A DNA stretch of 26,982 bases from a virus (IMGVR_UViG_3300030060_005199:1-26982); one strand, 5' to 3'. Counted from the stretch's first letter, positions 1 to 5,239 are shown. Made by a program: numbers and translations. Notes: generated by a model not told the origin, from the sequence alone.

Positions 1-25
1 AAAACGCGCCGCCGGTCATTTTCAT
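1..25 (-). CDS. possible 5' end of a gene cut by the window edge
   Basis: An ATG at 25-23 opens a frame reading MKMTGGAF that runs off the left edge without a stop. It lies 43 bases after the stop of the Cys-rich protein gene and on the same strand, which fits the tight gene spacing of the region. No convincing ribosome binding site is seen; the upstream bases are AT-rich with TGCATAATATCGC-like sequence. Only eight codons are visible, so no function can be given and the frame may not be a gene. Confidence 0.25.
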
Positions 26-68
26 ATCAGATTATGCGATATTATGCAATATGAAATTTTTAAAAGTT

Positions 69-818
69 TTATTCAGCCCCTATATCACCGGCAACGTGGT
101 GGCGAATAATTGCCCGTGGCGATAATGTTTTGACAAAAGCCCGCAACCGGTCCCCGTCGGTTTGTTCTTGTTCTTGTCCGGCGGTTGCCCGCCAATGAAA
201 GGCAACATTGCCGCCCGACGCATAACACCCGCCGCGTTCATTATTTTCTATTTTTTTCTTTTTCACACCGTGGCCAGTAAACCCGACGATATAGTCACGG
301 TTTAGGCGGGCGCAAAGTGGGCCGTCTTTACCGCCGCAATTAACACAACCTAAATTTTCTAAATATTCGGCGGGGCATCTTATCACCCGCACCCCGTCAA
401 CGTGCCGATATTTATTCAAACCCGCCGTCCCAAGGTCATATTCATATTTAGGCGCGCCCGTCCAAAATGATTTTTTAACGACTGTCACAACCGGCGCAAT
501 TTTGTTTTTCACAATTTGCACGGCTTCGGCCAAGTTGTCGGCGGAATAGTTTATTGTCGTTTTGTTCGGGGCCAGTTTTTGCGCCCAGTATAACGGGTGA
601 AAATGTGAATAAGTAAAACTTTCCCCGCGTCGCGGCTTGGCATTTAGCACGGCGTCAAGATATTCAAAATCTATTTGACTGGCACCACACCCGCGCCCGC
701 TATCATTTAGTTTGCAATCGGCGGGGCAGGTTCCAAACTTTTCACCATTACCGGCGCGATATGTAACGGCCAAGCCCGCTGTTTTACTAGCGGTTGAATT
801 TTTAATAGTTTTAAGCAT
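69..818 (-). CDS. Cys-rich phage protein, DUF7227/gp88-like, with rearranged blocks
   Basis: A 249-residue protein. I chose the ATG at 818 because it follows ACGGGAA with suitable spacing. A longer TTG-started frame reaching 881 would run back through the terminator at 862-896. Visible blocks, in order, are TCPADC and a GC pair near the N-terminus, SFTYSH, a TINYSADNLAEA stretch, IRCPAEYLENLGCVNCGG with LCARLNR, IVGFTGHG, and finally GGCYASGG, FHW and RHHVAGD at the C-terminus. From memory these blocks occur in phage proteins of the DUF7227/gp88-like type, whose biochemical role is unknown; the paired Cys suggest metal binding. In the form I recall, the GCYA...HW...RH.AGD block comes before the FTYTH block, whereas here it is at the end. 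The gene has its own promoter and follows a terminator. Confidence 0.6.
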   Translation of the reverse strand: MLKTIKNSTASKTAGLAVTYRAGNGEKFGTCPADCKLNDSGRGCGASQIDFEYLDAVLNAKPRRGESFTYSHFHPLYWAQKLAPNKTTINYSADNLAEAVQIVKNKIAPVVTVVKKSFWTGAPKYEYDLGTAGLNKYRHVDGVRVIRCPAEYLENLGCVNCGGKDGPLCARLNRDYIVGFTGHGVKKKKIENNERGGCYASGGNVAFHWRATAGQEQEQTDGDRLRAFVKTLSPRAIIRHHVAGDIGAE

Positions 819-852
819 TTTTCTATTTCCCGTAATTGAATGCGATTTGTCC

Positions 853-881
853 CATATATAGAAAAAACAAAACCCCGTCAA
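853..881 (-). promoter_or_regulatory. putative sigma70-type promoter overlapping a terminator
   Basis: On the minus strand TTGACG (881-876) is followed by 17 nt and TATATG (858-853). The -35 lies inside the 3' arm of the terminator hairpin at 862-896, so the RNA that ends one operon overlaps the DNA that starts the next gene at 818. The same terminator-then-promoter layout is seen near 7195 and 8219. The -10 could also be TATATA with a 15-nt spacer. Confidence 0.45.
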
Positions 882-896
882 GATATATCGACGGGG
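862..896 (-). terminator. rho-independent terminator
   Basis: A perfect 7-bp stem, CCCCGTC (873-879) with GACGGGG (890-896), encloses a 10-nt loop. On the minus strand it is followed by TTTTGTTTTTTC. It closes the small-gene operon that ends with the 33-aa frame at 915. Confidence 0.75.
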
Positions 897-914
897 CTTA
901 GTATTTTTAAAATT

Positions 915-1016
915 TTATCTTCGACGGCGTCGGCTTATATGCCGCGTCCGCTTTTGAGTGTGTTTTTCCCAGTCCGGCCCGTATAGTAACCGGCCAATAA
1001 TAGAAAATATAAACAT
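915..1016 (-). CDS. 33-aa basic microprotein
   Basis: The frame reads MFIFSIIGRLLYGPDW at its start and ends in a run of Arg (HISRRRRR). It begins with ATG at 1016, two bases after the stop of the preceding gene (TAATAATG). An AGAGG lies 7 nt upstream, which is a good ribosome binding site. The N-terminus is hydrophobic and the C-terminus strongly basic, so it could be membrane-associated or nucleic-acid binding; this is inference. It is the last gene before the terminator at 862-896. I do not recognise a family. Confidence 0.45.
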   Translation of the reverse strand: MFIFSIIGRLLYGPDWEKHTQKRTRHISRRRRR

Positions 1017-1018
1017 TA

Positions 1019-1240
1019 TTACGCCTCTTTTAATTTTCTTATCATAGAAATAACGTGGTCATAATCTTCTACAACCGCAAAGCCGTTAACCCCCGCACCA
1101 GAATATTCGGTTTCTTTATCATAATTTTTGCGGGTTTCAGAGTGGACCTTAAAAACGCGGTCACACAAATACAACCGGTCACCGCTTAATAAGGTTAACT
1201 CTAATTCTATCACTCTATCCATATTTCTCATATTCTTCAT
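1019..1240 (-). CDS. small phage protein, unknown function
   Basis: A protein of about 73 residues with a charged, mixed alpha/beta-looking sequence (RLYLCDRVFKV, then VVEDYDHVISMIRKLKEA). Several starts are possible: a GTG at 1243, ATG at 1240, 1231 and 1222. The GGGAG of the local CACGGGAG leader lies only 2 nt before the 1240 ATG but 11 nt before the 1231 ATG, so the true N-terminus may be at 1231. It is in the operon 2042-915, 10 nt after the preceding gene. No domain recognised. Confidence 0.65.
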   Translation of the reverse strand: MKNMRNMDRVIELELTLLSGDRLYLCDRVFKVHSETRKNYDKETEYSGAGVNGFAVVEDYDHVISMIRKLKEA

Positions 1241-1250
1241 CACTCCCGTG

Positions 1251-1490
1251 CTAGTTTATGGTGTGGCCGGTATGTATCCAGACCGGCGCGTTGGTTTCGA
1301 TCCAGACCTTGGCCCCACAAGATAGGGGCTTGTCTGGCGAATATACAACGCGAGATAGGCCATCAATTTCTGCCGCGTATGTATAATGATTTTCCCTGCC
1401 ACACTTAACAGTAATTGGCGGGTTTGCTTCGCCGTTCTTTTTGTTTGCGCGAATGACGTGCTGATTTATATGGATGCGCTTTTTTCTCAT
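1251..1490 (-). CDS. conserved small phage protein, unknown function
   Basis: A 79-residue protein starting MRKKRIHINQHVIRANKKNG, with a later VVYSPDKPLSCGAKVWIET segment. The ATG at 1490 overlaps the stop of the upstream gene (ATGA) and has AGAGGTGG just upstream, so the start is well supported and translation is probably coupled. I recall similar sequences (IHVNQH, RVVY.P.KPLSCGA.VWIET) in many phages, always without known function. The sequence looks beta-rich. Confidence 0.7.
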   Translation of the reverse strand: MRKKRIHINQHVIRANKKNGEANPPITVKCGRENHYTYAAEIDGLSRVVYSPDKPLSCGAKVWIETNAPVWIHTGHTIN

Positions 1491-1816
1491 GCCGCCACCT
1501 CTTTTAAGAACCATTGCTTATTCACTTTAGTTTGATACTCACCGTCGGCATTTAGGTGGCATTCATAAACCACGGCGACTAAATCTTGTGGATACTCTGG
1601 CGCTTCATCTGGGTATTTTTCTTGAATGCTAGTGTCTAGCCAAATGCAAATGTCAAACATTCTATCGCCAATTTGCACACCTACCCATTCCATTTCATCG
1701 TCAAGATGTTCATACCACGCATTGCCTTGGCAACGATAATCCTCAAAGCGCAAATGCGCTTCAAAGTGTGCGGTCAAAAAACCTTTTTCAAAATCGGATA
1801 ATACAAGGTCACTCAT
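1487..1816 (-). CDS. small acidic phage protein, unknown function
   Basis: A 109-residue acidic protein rich in Trp, Tyr and Glu (WYEHLDDEMEWVGVQIGD near the middle). It starts at ATG 1816, which overlaps the stop of the preceding gene by 8 nt (ATGAGTGA), and has a GGGAG 9 nt upstream inside the 38-nt repeated leader. Its own stop overlaps the next gene by ATGA. No domain is recognised; soluble cytoplasmic location is inferred from the lack of hydrophobic segments. Confidence 0.7.
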   Translation of the reverse strand: MSDLVLSDFEKGFLTAHFEAHLRFEDYRCQGNAWYEHLDDEMEWVGVQIGDRMFDICIWLDTSIQEKYPDEAPEYPQDLVAVVYECHLNADGEYQTKVNKQWFLKEVAA

Positions 1817-1846
1817 CGTTCATAACTCCCGTAGTAATTAACGATG
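1809..1846 (-). repeat. 38-nt direct repeat, copy 1 (translation leader)
   Basis: A 38-nt sequence identical to 2035-2072. On the minus strand it runs from CATCGTTAATTACTACGGG through the GGGAG ribosome binding site to the start codon and second codon of the 109-aa gene (ATGAGTGA). This copy lies inside the 3' end of the preceding gene, where it encodes the residues before its stop. Confidence 0.95.
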
Positions 1847-2042
1847 CCTTATGGTTTTCAACCCTCCGAAATTCTTGGTCAGTAAGGCCGGTGCTATAAC
1901 CACAAATTTCTGAGGCGGACAAACCATCCCAAATTTCTGAAGCTTTATTAACAGCATCCGCTTCGGTTGACCCCGTCGGCATGTTTACATCAAACCGATA
2001 GGTCATGGTTTCGATAATTTCAAAAGTAAATGTTTCACTCAT
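1809..2042 (-). CDS. small phage protein, unknown function
   Basis: A 77-residue protein beginning MSETFTFEIIETMTYRFDV and followed by an acidic helix (TEADAVNKASEIWDG). The layout of a beta-hairpin followed by an Ala/Glu helix resembles the 48-aa protein at 5062-5208. ATG 2042 sits at the end of the 38-nt repeated leader, with GGGAG 9 nt upstream. It is the first gene of the operon that ends at 862. Its last codons (VMNDE) are read from the second copy of the repeat, so the C-terminus may be a by-product of that duplication. Confidence 0.65.
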   Translation of the reverse strand: MSETFTFEIIETMTYRFDVNMPTGSTEADAVNKASEIWDGLSASEICGYSTGLTDQEFRRVENHKASLITTGVMNDE

Positions 2043-2072
2043 CGTTCATAACTCCCGTAGTAATTAACGATG
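2035..2072 (-). repeat. 38-nt direct repeat, copy 2 (translation leader)
   Basis: Identical over 38 nt to 1809-1846. It includes TACTACGGGAG and the start ATGAGTGA of the 77-aa gene. Shorter relatives of the TACTACGGGAG core lie before the genes at 3722 and 5208. Confidence 0.95.
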
Positions 2073-2076
2073 ACCC

Positions 2077-2105
2077 TACATATAGGATTATGTGGGACAA
2101 ATCAA
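2077..2105 (-). promoter_or_regulatory. weak putative promoter for the 2042-915 operon
   Basis: On the minus strand TTGATT (2105-2100), 17 nt, TATGTA (2082-2077). The -35 lies in the last codons of the nuclease gene. The alternative -10 TATATG leaves only a 15-nt spacer. The match is poorer than the other promoters in the window, and read-through from the terminase operon may supply transcription instead. Confidence 0.3.
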
Positions 2106-2549
2106 GTCAAAAATTACATCCCAATTAAATTTGCCCTTCTGGTGGTGTATCGGCTCAACGGATTGCAAGCCGTCCATTTTTAAATCAACCGCCGCACTAG
2201 CCGGATACAAAAACATTTCCGGCTCATCTGTTGGTTTGTTTTGTTTCTTTATCAGTATCCACGAAGGGCTATGTTGATGACGAGACAACCAAGCCACCTG
2301 TGACGGCTGTAAGGTAACCCCGTTGCTTGTCAGAAATTTAAGTTCCACAAAATGAAACACACCAAACTCGTCACATATGAGCAAGTCTGGTATTCCGGCT
2401 CCCACATAATTCTCAATTCGCGTCAGCAGTAACTTTCGGCTCGACCTCTGTGCCGCTTCCTTTATCTGCTTGTAAAAGCCGCTTTCTCGCTTTGTTGCGA
2501 TTACTGGGGTTTTCATCTTCCGGCGTGACGTTGATTGTGACTGGGGCAT
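2088..2549 (-). CDS. VRR-NUC domain nuclease
   Basis: A 153-residue protein with the VRR-NUC (PD-(D/E)XK fold) pattern: a leading helix (SGFYKQIKEAA), then GAGIPDLLI with the metal-binding Asp, then FHFVELKF with the Glu-x-Lys pair, and a following QPSQVAWL helix. Such phage nucleases cut branched or other DNA structures in replication, recombination or packaging. The start is uncertain: ATG 2549 and ATG 2516 both precede the domain, and neither has an ideally spaced ribosome binding site. Either start lies inside the terminase small subunit gene in another frame, giving an overlap of 104-137 nt. That is unusually long, but the domain needs the N-terminal helix, so some overlap appears real. 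Its place next to terS suggests a role near packaging or genome-end processing, by inference. Confidence 0.75.
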   Translation of the reverse strand: MPQSQSTSRRKMKTPVIATKRESGFYKQIKEAAQRSSRKLLLTRIENYVGAGIPDLLICDEFGVFHFVELKFLTSNGVTLQPSQVAWLSRHQHSPSWILIKKQNKPTDEPEMFLYPASAAVDLKMDGLQSVEPIHHQKGKFNWDVIFDLICPT

Positions 2550-3042
2550 AGCTTTGTTTGAGTTCCTCTAACGCTTTCAGAACATCCTCTTTACTCATAC
2601 TGTCAATAGAGCCATGACGGATTTCTGATTTGTTGACGTATATGTCCCCCTGCGCTTGTCCCCGTCTGTATTCAGCTTGCACGGCGGCACTATATGCGCC
2701 GTTCTGCAAAGCCAAATCTCGTATGTTCTGCAAATCCCTGACGTGCCGGTGAAAGGTGATGCCATACTTTTCGTCAAGTTCTCGCCGATACGATTGTATG
2801 GCCGCCACAACATGAGGCGATATATGCGGGTTCGTCAGTTCATAAGCCCTGCTATGTGCAGACGTTACAGCGTATCCAGCATTAATAGCCGCCTCGCGTA
2901 ACGTAATCTGCCCGTCTTTACTCACCAGTTCTTTTACAAAAAGTTCCTGCTTACGAGTTAAGGGTTGATCCACGCCAGCCGGTGGTCTGCCTCGCCGTTC
3001 TCTAGGTTTTCCTGTTATCTTACCCGCCGCTACTCTTGCCAT
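2413..3042 (-). CDS. terS: terminase small subunit
   Basis: A 209-residue protein. It has a basic N-terminus (GKPRERRGRPP), then LTRKQELFVKELV and a helix-turn-helix-like LREAAINAGYAVTSAHSRAYEL, then a long helical region and a variable tail. This matches the small terminase layout, in which the N-terminal HTH recognises the packaging site and the central helices make a ring that presents DNA to the large subunit. The length is usual for the family. ATG 3042 is preceded by GGTGG. The large subunit, normally adjacent, is not in the window; instead an overlapping VRR-NUC nuclease follows. Just upstream is a cluster of nine GGTAACAC-like sites, which could be the sequence it binds. Confidence 0.75.
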   Translation of the reverse strand: MARVAAGKITGKPRERRGRPPAGVDQPLTRKQELFVKELVSKDGQITLREAAINAGYAVTSAHSRAYELTNPHISPHVVAAIQSYRRELDEKYGITFHRHVRDLQNIRDLALQNGAYSAAVQAEYRRGQAQGDIYVNKSEIRHGSIDSMSKEDVLKALEELKQSYAPVTINVTPEDENPSNRNKARKRLLQADKGSGTEVEPKVTADAN

Positions 3043-3076
3043 AATACCACCGTTAAAAAGGTCACGTTCAGATATT

Positions 3077-3313
3077 AGTAACGCAGAACACTATATAGAG
3101 CAAAAAATATTTTTTATAAAAACCAAAATTTCAGCCAATAAGGCCGTTTTTGAGGTAACACTATGAAAAAAAGGTGTTACCTAGAAGTGTTACTTTTTTT
3201 TGTTATATATTTCAACGAGTAACATACAAAGGTAACGCGGTAACACCGGTAACACCTACTTTTACTAAAAAATATTTTTTTATTTTTTGAGCCTATATAG
3301 TGATACCGTTACT
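3077..3313. repeat. cluster of nine GGTAACAC-like iterons
   Basis: Octamers matching or close to GGTAACAC occur at 3077 (AGTAACGC), 3154, 3218 (AGTAACAT), 3231 (GGTAACGC), 3239 and 3248 in one orientation. They occur in the other orientation at 3174, 3187 (GTGTTACT) and 3306 (CCGTTACT). Three are in near-tandem at 8- and 9-nt steps (3231, 3239, 3248). Two form a 9-bp inverted repeat (3153-3161 with 3174-3182, 12-nt loop). Very AT-rich tracts (3101-3130, 3264-3289) lie between them. The 305-bp stretch contains no gene. It may be a packaging site, a replication origin or an operator; its place beside terS favours the first. Confidence 0.7.
3092..3120 (-). promoter_or_regulatory. putative promoter for terS
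   Basis: On the minus strand TTTATA (3120-3115), 17 nt, TATATA (3097-3092), about 50 nt before the terS start. The -35 is weak (4 of 6) but the spacing and the CTATATAG -10 match other promoters here. One iteron (3077) lies just downstream and others upstream, so the site could be regulated by a protein that binds them. A second CTATATAG is at 3293-3300 without a clear -35. Confidence 0.4.
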
Positions 3314-3340
3314 AAAAAAGCGCGACCCGTGGGCCGCGCT
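3314..3340 (-). terminator. rho-independent terminator
   Basis: AGCGCG (3319-3324) pairs with CGCGCT (3335-3340), with a further CCC/GGG inside. On the minus strand the hairpin is followed by TTTTTTAG. It ends the transcript of the 124-aa gene. Confidence 0.8.
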
Positions 3341-3347
3341 CTCTAAG

Positions 3348-3722
3348 CTATTGTTCTTGTTGATGTTTCAACCATTGCTGGTTGGATCTATCAAAGTAAC
3401 GCAACCACGTTTCGATAAACTCAAGGTGTGTACACCTCTTATCTTTTGACGGTTTGATGCTATTTTTGCCGACTTCAAAGAAGCCGACCGGCACCATTTT
3501 GTCTGCGCTTTCGGAAGCGTAGGACAAGCCGCCCATGTCTGTTACATGGCTGGTTTCGTCAGGACCGTACCAGACGGAGACGAAATTTTTCTTTCCTCTG
3601 GCCGCGTTTCGGGCCGCGGTCACTGGATCGGTGGCCTTGGCCCACGAGCCGTAGAATCCGGCGGTTGAAGCGATATAGGTGAAGCCGTTGGGCAACACCC
3701 AGTCTTTTGCACAATCAGTCAT
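3348..3722 (-). CDS. 124-aa protein of unknown function behind a structured leader
   Basis: A 124-residue protein with several Trp and Tyr and basic stretches (DPVTAARNAARGKKNFVSVWYG in the middle; C-terminus FDRSNQQWLKHQQEQ). No domain is recognised and no signal peptide or membrane segment is seen. ATG 3722 has GGGAGGT 4 nt upstream, at the end of the TACTACGGGAGG leader core. It forms a single-gene transcript: a strong promoter at 3901-3873, about 145 nt of leader with stable predicted folds, the gene, then a terminator at 3314-3340. Such a dedicated, structured leader suggests that its expression is controlled after transcription starts. Confidence 0.7.
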   Translation of the reverse strand: MTDCAKDWVLPNGFTYIASTAGFYGSWAKATDPVTAARNAARGKKNFVSVWYGPDETSHVTDMGGLSYASESADKMVPVGFFEVGKNSIKPSKDKRCTHLEFIETWLRYFDRSNQQWLKHQQEQ

Positions 3723-3762
3723 ATTGACCTCCCGTAGTAGTTAACGATTTTAAACAGCGGGT

Positions 3763-3866
3763 GGGCGAGATGGTCTACTAAGACCGTAGGATTGACCCCC
3801 AGCGTTACGTTAGAGGGTTCGCGCAGGTGTGTTCACCACCTCGCCCGTACAATCATTTCTGATTGT
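3763..3866 (-). promoter_or_regulatory. structured 5' leader RNA, candidate cis-regulatory element
   Basis: Read on the minus strand, the expected transcript starts near 3866. It begins with a 7-bp hairpin ACAATCA-GAAA-TGATTGT (3866-3849), which has a GNRA loop. A long closing helix then pairs GGGCGAGGTGGT (3846-3835) with ACCATCTCGCCC (3774-3763), 12 pairs with one G-U. Inside it are ACCCTC/GGGGGT (6 pairs, one G-U) and either CTAC/GTAG or GGTCT/AGACC hairpins, giving a three-way-junction shape. The TAGTAG arm can instead pair with CTACTA just upstream of the ribosome binding site. I do not recognise a known riboswitch class. Confidence 0.5.
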
Positions 3867-3872
3867 TCTTAT

Positions 3873-3901
3873 ACTATAGCATACTATCCCATACTTGTCA
3901 A
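3873..3901 (-). promoter_or_regulatory. strong sigma70-type promoter
   Basis: On the minus strand TTGACA (3901-3896), a 17-nt spacer, then TATAGT (3878-3873). An AT-rich tract lies just upstream (ttttaaaaaattaat), as in an UP element. It drives the structured leader and the 124-aa gene. Confidence 0.75.
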
Positions 3902-4077
3902 GCATTAATTTTTTAAAAGTTTTATGTGCCGTTAACCAAATTTAAGTTAACATCCCATAATCGCCCATAGAAGTCCATACACAGGCTTCAGGTGTTTTCC
4001 GGTGGTTTACTACCCTCGACCGGCCAACGGCGTTTTTGGCTTCCACCAACGATTACAGAGCATCACTGCTTAAACAG
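3902..4077. other. non-coding stretch upstream of the 3901 promoter
   Basis: No convincing gene is seen on either strand between the promoter at 3901 and the terminator at 4078. Two palindromic GTTAAC sites lie at 3931-3936 and 3946-3951, 15 nt apart and just upstream of the promoter, and could be an operator. A third GTTAAC is in the leader at 3740-3745. The rest has no repeats that I can see. Confidence 0.4.
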
Positions 4078-4112
4078 AAAAACCCCCAGCCGGTCAAAAG
4101 CTGGGGGTTTTC
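4078..4112 (-). terminator. strong hairpin terminator, possibly bidirectional
   Basis: AACCCCCAGC (4081-4090) pairs perfectly with GCTGGGGGTT (4100-4109), extended by A-T pairs on the outside. The minus strand continues TTTTTCTG and the plus strand TTTTCTT. It closes the small-gene operon 5208-4140. Confidence 0.85.
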
Positions 4113-4139
4113 TTGGTCACAAAGGAGCATTGTGAATTT

Positions 4140-4382
4140 TTAATGCGTGGTCTCCGCGTTCTCGTTTTCATACTCGACCGCGGCGCGGGCTCCGCTGGCC
4201 ATGCACGACGTAATCATGCCAATGGCCGTCGTCGAGTCCGGCGAGGATATTATCAGCCGGAAGATAATCGCGGTCAGTGCGCCGCCCATGACGGCTCCTG
4301 CGCCGTGACCATCCTTGCCCATTTCATCCAACAGGTCTTCGACCCGCTGACCGGCTTCATCAAAGCTATCGGTGCTATCCAC
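4140..4382 (-). CDS. 80-aa protein with a hydrophobic middle segment
   Basis: Start chosen at GTG 4382: it has AAGGA six bases upstream and overlaps the preceding stop by 8 nt, whereas an in-frame GTG at 4448 would overlap the previous gene by 74 nt. The 80-residue product has an acidic N-terminus (DSTDSFDEAGQRVEDLLDEMGK), then a Gly/Ala-rich hydrophobic stretch (GAVMGGALTAIIFRLIIS, residues about 31-47) that could be a single membrane helix interrupted by Arg, and an acidic tail. Last gene of the operon. Function unknown; a small membrane protein is possible. Confidence 0.55.
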   Translation of the reverse strand: MDSTDSFDEAGQRVEDLLDEMGKDGHGAGAVMGGALTAIIFRLIISSPDSTTAIGMITSCMASGARAAVEYENENAETTH

Positions 4383-4560
4383 GTTGTATCCTTTCCCAAG
4401 CGGCTCTCGTTTTCCACGCCCGCCTGTAAGCTTCACGGGTATGCTCACCCTTAGATACTGTAAGGGAAGCGTGTAAATCTACCACCCGTTCTATTTCGTT
4501 GAGGGCCGTCGGCCAGTCCATGTCTTTCGACAATTTTAAAATTTCTTCTTTCTTGTCCAT
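4375..4560 (-). CDS. 61-aa protein, unknown function
   Basis: ATG 4560 lies 7 nt after GGGAG in a CACGGGAG leader like those of other genes here, so the start is well supported. The product starts MDKKEEILKLSKDMDWPTA and is mostly predicted helix, with a basic C-terminal half (REAYRRAWKTRAAWERIQRG). It overlaps the 3' end of the zinc-ribbon gene in another frame by about 110 nt. No family recognised; the basic helical C-terminus would fit nucleic-acid binding, but that is a guess. Confidence 0.55.
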   Translation of the reverse strand: MDKKEEILKLSKDMDWPTALNEIERVVDLHASLTVSKGEHTREAYRRAWKTRAAWERIQRG

Positions 4561-4675
4561 GTAGCATCTCCCGTGGTGCCCATATTTGAAACCAGCAATT
4601 GGAACAAAGAAACAGGTCACCATCTTTTGCGGCGGCCTGTTCGTTACAGTTATTACAGCGCGTGATCTTTAACAT
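4451..4675 (-). CDS. small zinc-ribbon protein
   Basis: From ATG 4675 a 74-residue frame begins MLKITRCNNCNEQAAAKDGD followed by LFLCSNCW: two CxxC pairs 15 residues apart, the classic zinc-ribbon spacing. The ATG overlaps the end of the upstream 41-aa gene by 23 nt and has a weak AAGG upstream. The region beyond residue 35 overlaps the 61-aa gene in another frame and has an unremarkable basic composition, so the true C-terminus could be affected by a lost stop. Zinc ribbons of this size usually mediate protein or nucleic-acid contacts. Confidence 0.5.
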   Translation of the reverse strand: MLKITRCNNCNEQAAAKDGDLFLCSNCWFQIWAPREMLHGQERRNFKIVERHGLADGPQRNRTGGRFTRFPYSI

Positions 4676-4778
4676 CGTCTTCGACCTTTTCTGCTTCCCC
4701 ATATAGAATACACTCAGGGCAAGCGGTTTCAAAGAACTCACACTCTTCGCAACCCTCGACGGGTAGATATTCACTCAT
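4653..4778 (-). CDS. 41-aa Cys-rich zinc-binding microprotein
   Basis: The frame MSEYLPVEGCEECEFFETAC continues PECILYGEAEKVEDDVKDHAL. CEEC and CPEC form two CxxC pairs 7 residues apart, which should bind one metal ion. The rest is acidic. ATG 4778 is 2 nt after the stop of the preceding gene, with GGGGGA about 7 nt upstream. It is in a different frame from the zinc-ribbon gene that follows and overlaps it by 23 nt. Two small zinc proteins in a row recall the pair at 7302-7728. Confidence 0.65.
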   Translation of the reverse strand: MSEYLPVEGCEECEFFETACPECILYGEAEKVEDDVKDHAL

Positions 4779-4780
4779 TC

Positions 4781-5062
4781 TCAATCCCCCATGTTAAACA
4801 AATGGCCGACTCTTTCTGCCCTATCAATCAGCTTGTGCATATCGGAGACCCAGATAGCTTCTGTGCCTTCATACTGCATTTCAACTCCGATTTGATGTGC
4901 AATCGCCTTTAGCTCTTTAACAGCCGTTATCATCTCAGGCTGTTGGGTTTCCATTTCTTGAATGAGAGCCCCGCGGTCCGCGGTTTCCTTTTCCCGCTTC
5001 TTTTCCCAATATTCACAACGCTCTTCATGCGTCATGTTTTCAAAGTTTTTTTGTCTACCCAT
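4781..5062 (-). CDS. 93-aa charged helical protein, unknown function
   Basis: The ATG at 5062 overlaps the previous stop by one base (TGATG), with AGGAG 9 nt upstream. The N-terminal half is highly charged and helical (THEERCEYWEKKREKETADRG), likely a coiled coil. The C-terminal half carries VEMQYEGTEAIWVSDMHKLI. No known domain. Translation is probably coupled to the 48-aa gene. Confidence 0.65.
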   Translation of the reverse strand: MGRQKNFENMTHEERCEYWEKKREKETADRGALIQEMETQQPEMITAVKELKAIAHQIGVEMQYEGTEAIWVSDMHKLIDRAERVGHLFNMGD

Positions 5063-5208
5063 CAACCTATCTCCTCAACATCAATAATCACATCCTTGAT
5101 GTGATCGTCCCAAATTTCTTCTTTAGCTAATTCTTTCGCCTCTTCCGCGCTGTTAGCTTCGACATCAATCCGGTGATACACCGTGACATACACTTTAAAC
5201 TTTGGCAT
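5062..5208 (-). CDS. 48-aa alpha/beta microprotein
   Basis: The frame MPKFKVYVTVYHRIDVEANS continues AEEAKELAKEEIWDDHIKDVIIDVEEIG: a beta hairpin, a Glu/Ala helix and a final strand. This layout is common in small phage proteins. Two adjacent ATG codons lie at 5211 and 5208; the second is 6 nt after GGGAG and is preferred. It is the first gene after the promoter at 5268-5240, and its leader carries the TACTACGGGAG core. Confidence 0.6.
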   Translation of the reverse strand: MPKFKVYVTVYHRIDVEANSAEEAKELAKEEIWDDHIKDVIIDVEEIG

Positions 5209-5239
5209 CATCGTCTCCCGTAGTACATAAGATAACTCC

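Noticed and set aside
819-881. N-terminal extension of the Cys-rich protein from a TTG start at 881
   Set aside because: It would translate the arm and T tract of a terminator. ATG 818 has a better ribosome binding site.
3763-3846. tRNA on the plus strand (7-bp GGGCGAG/CTCGCCC acceptor-like ends and a GGTC/GACC arm)
   Set aside because: No anticodon stem forms in the right place, and the T-arm spacing and TTCRA loop do not fit. The opposite strand lies just downstream of a strong promoter, which favours a leader RNA.
4113-4454. 113-aa plus-strand frame
   Set aside because: It begins with a TTG in the terminator arm and is antisense to two supported minus-strand genes; its composition (HARRNHANGRRRV) is typical of a shadow.
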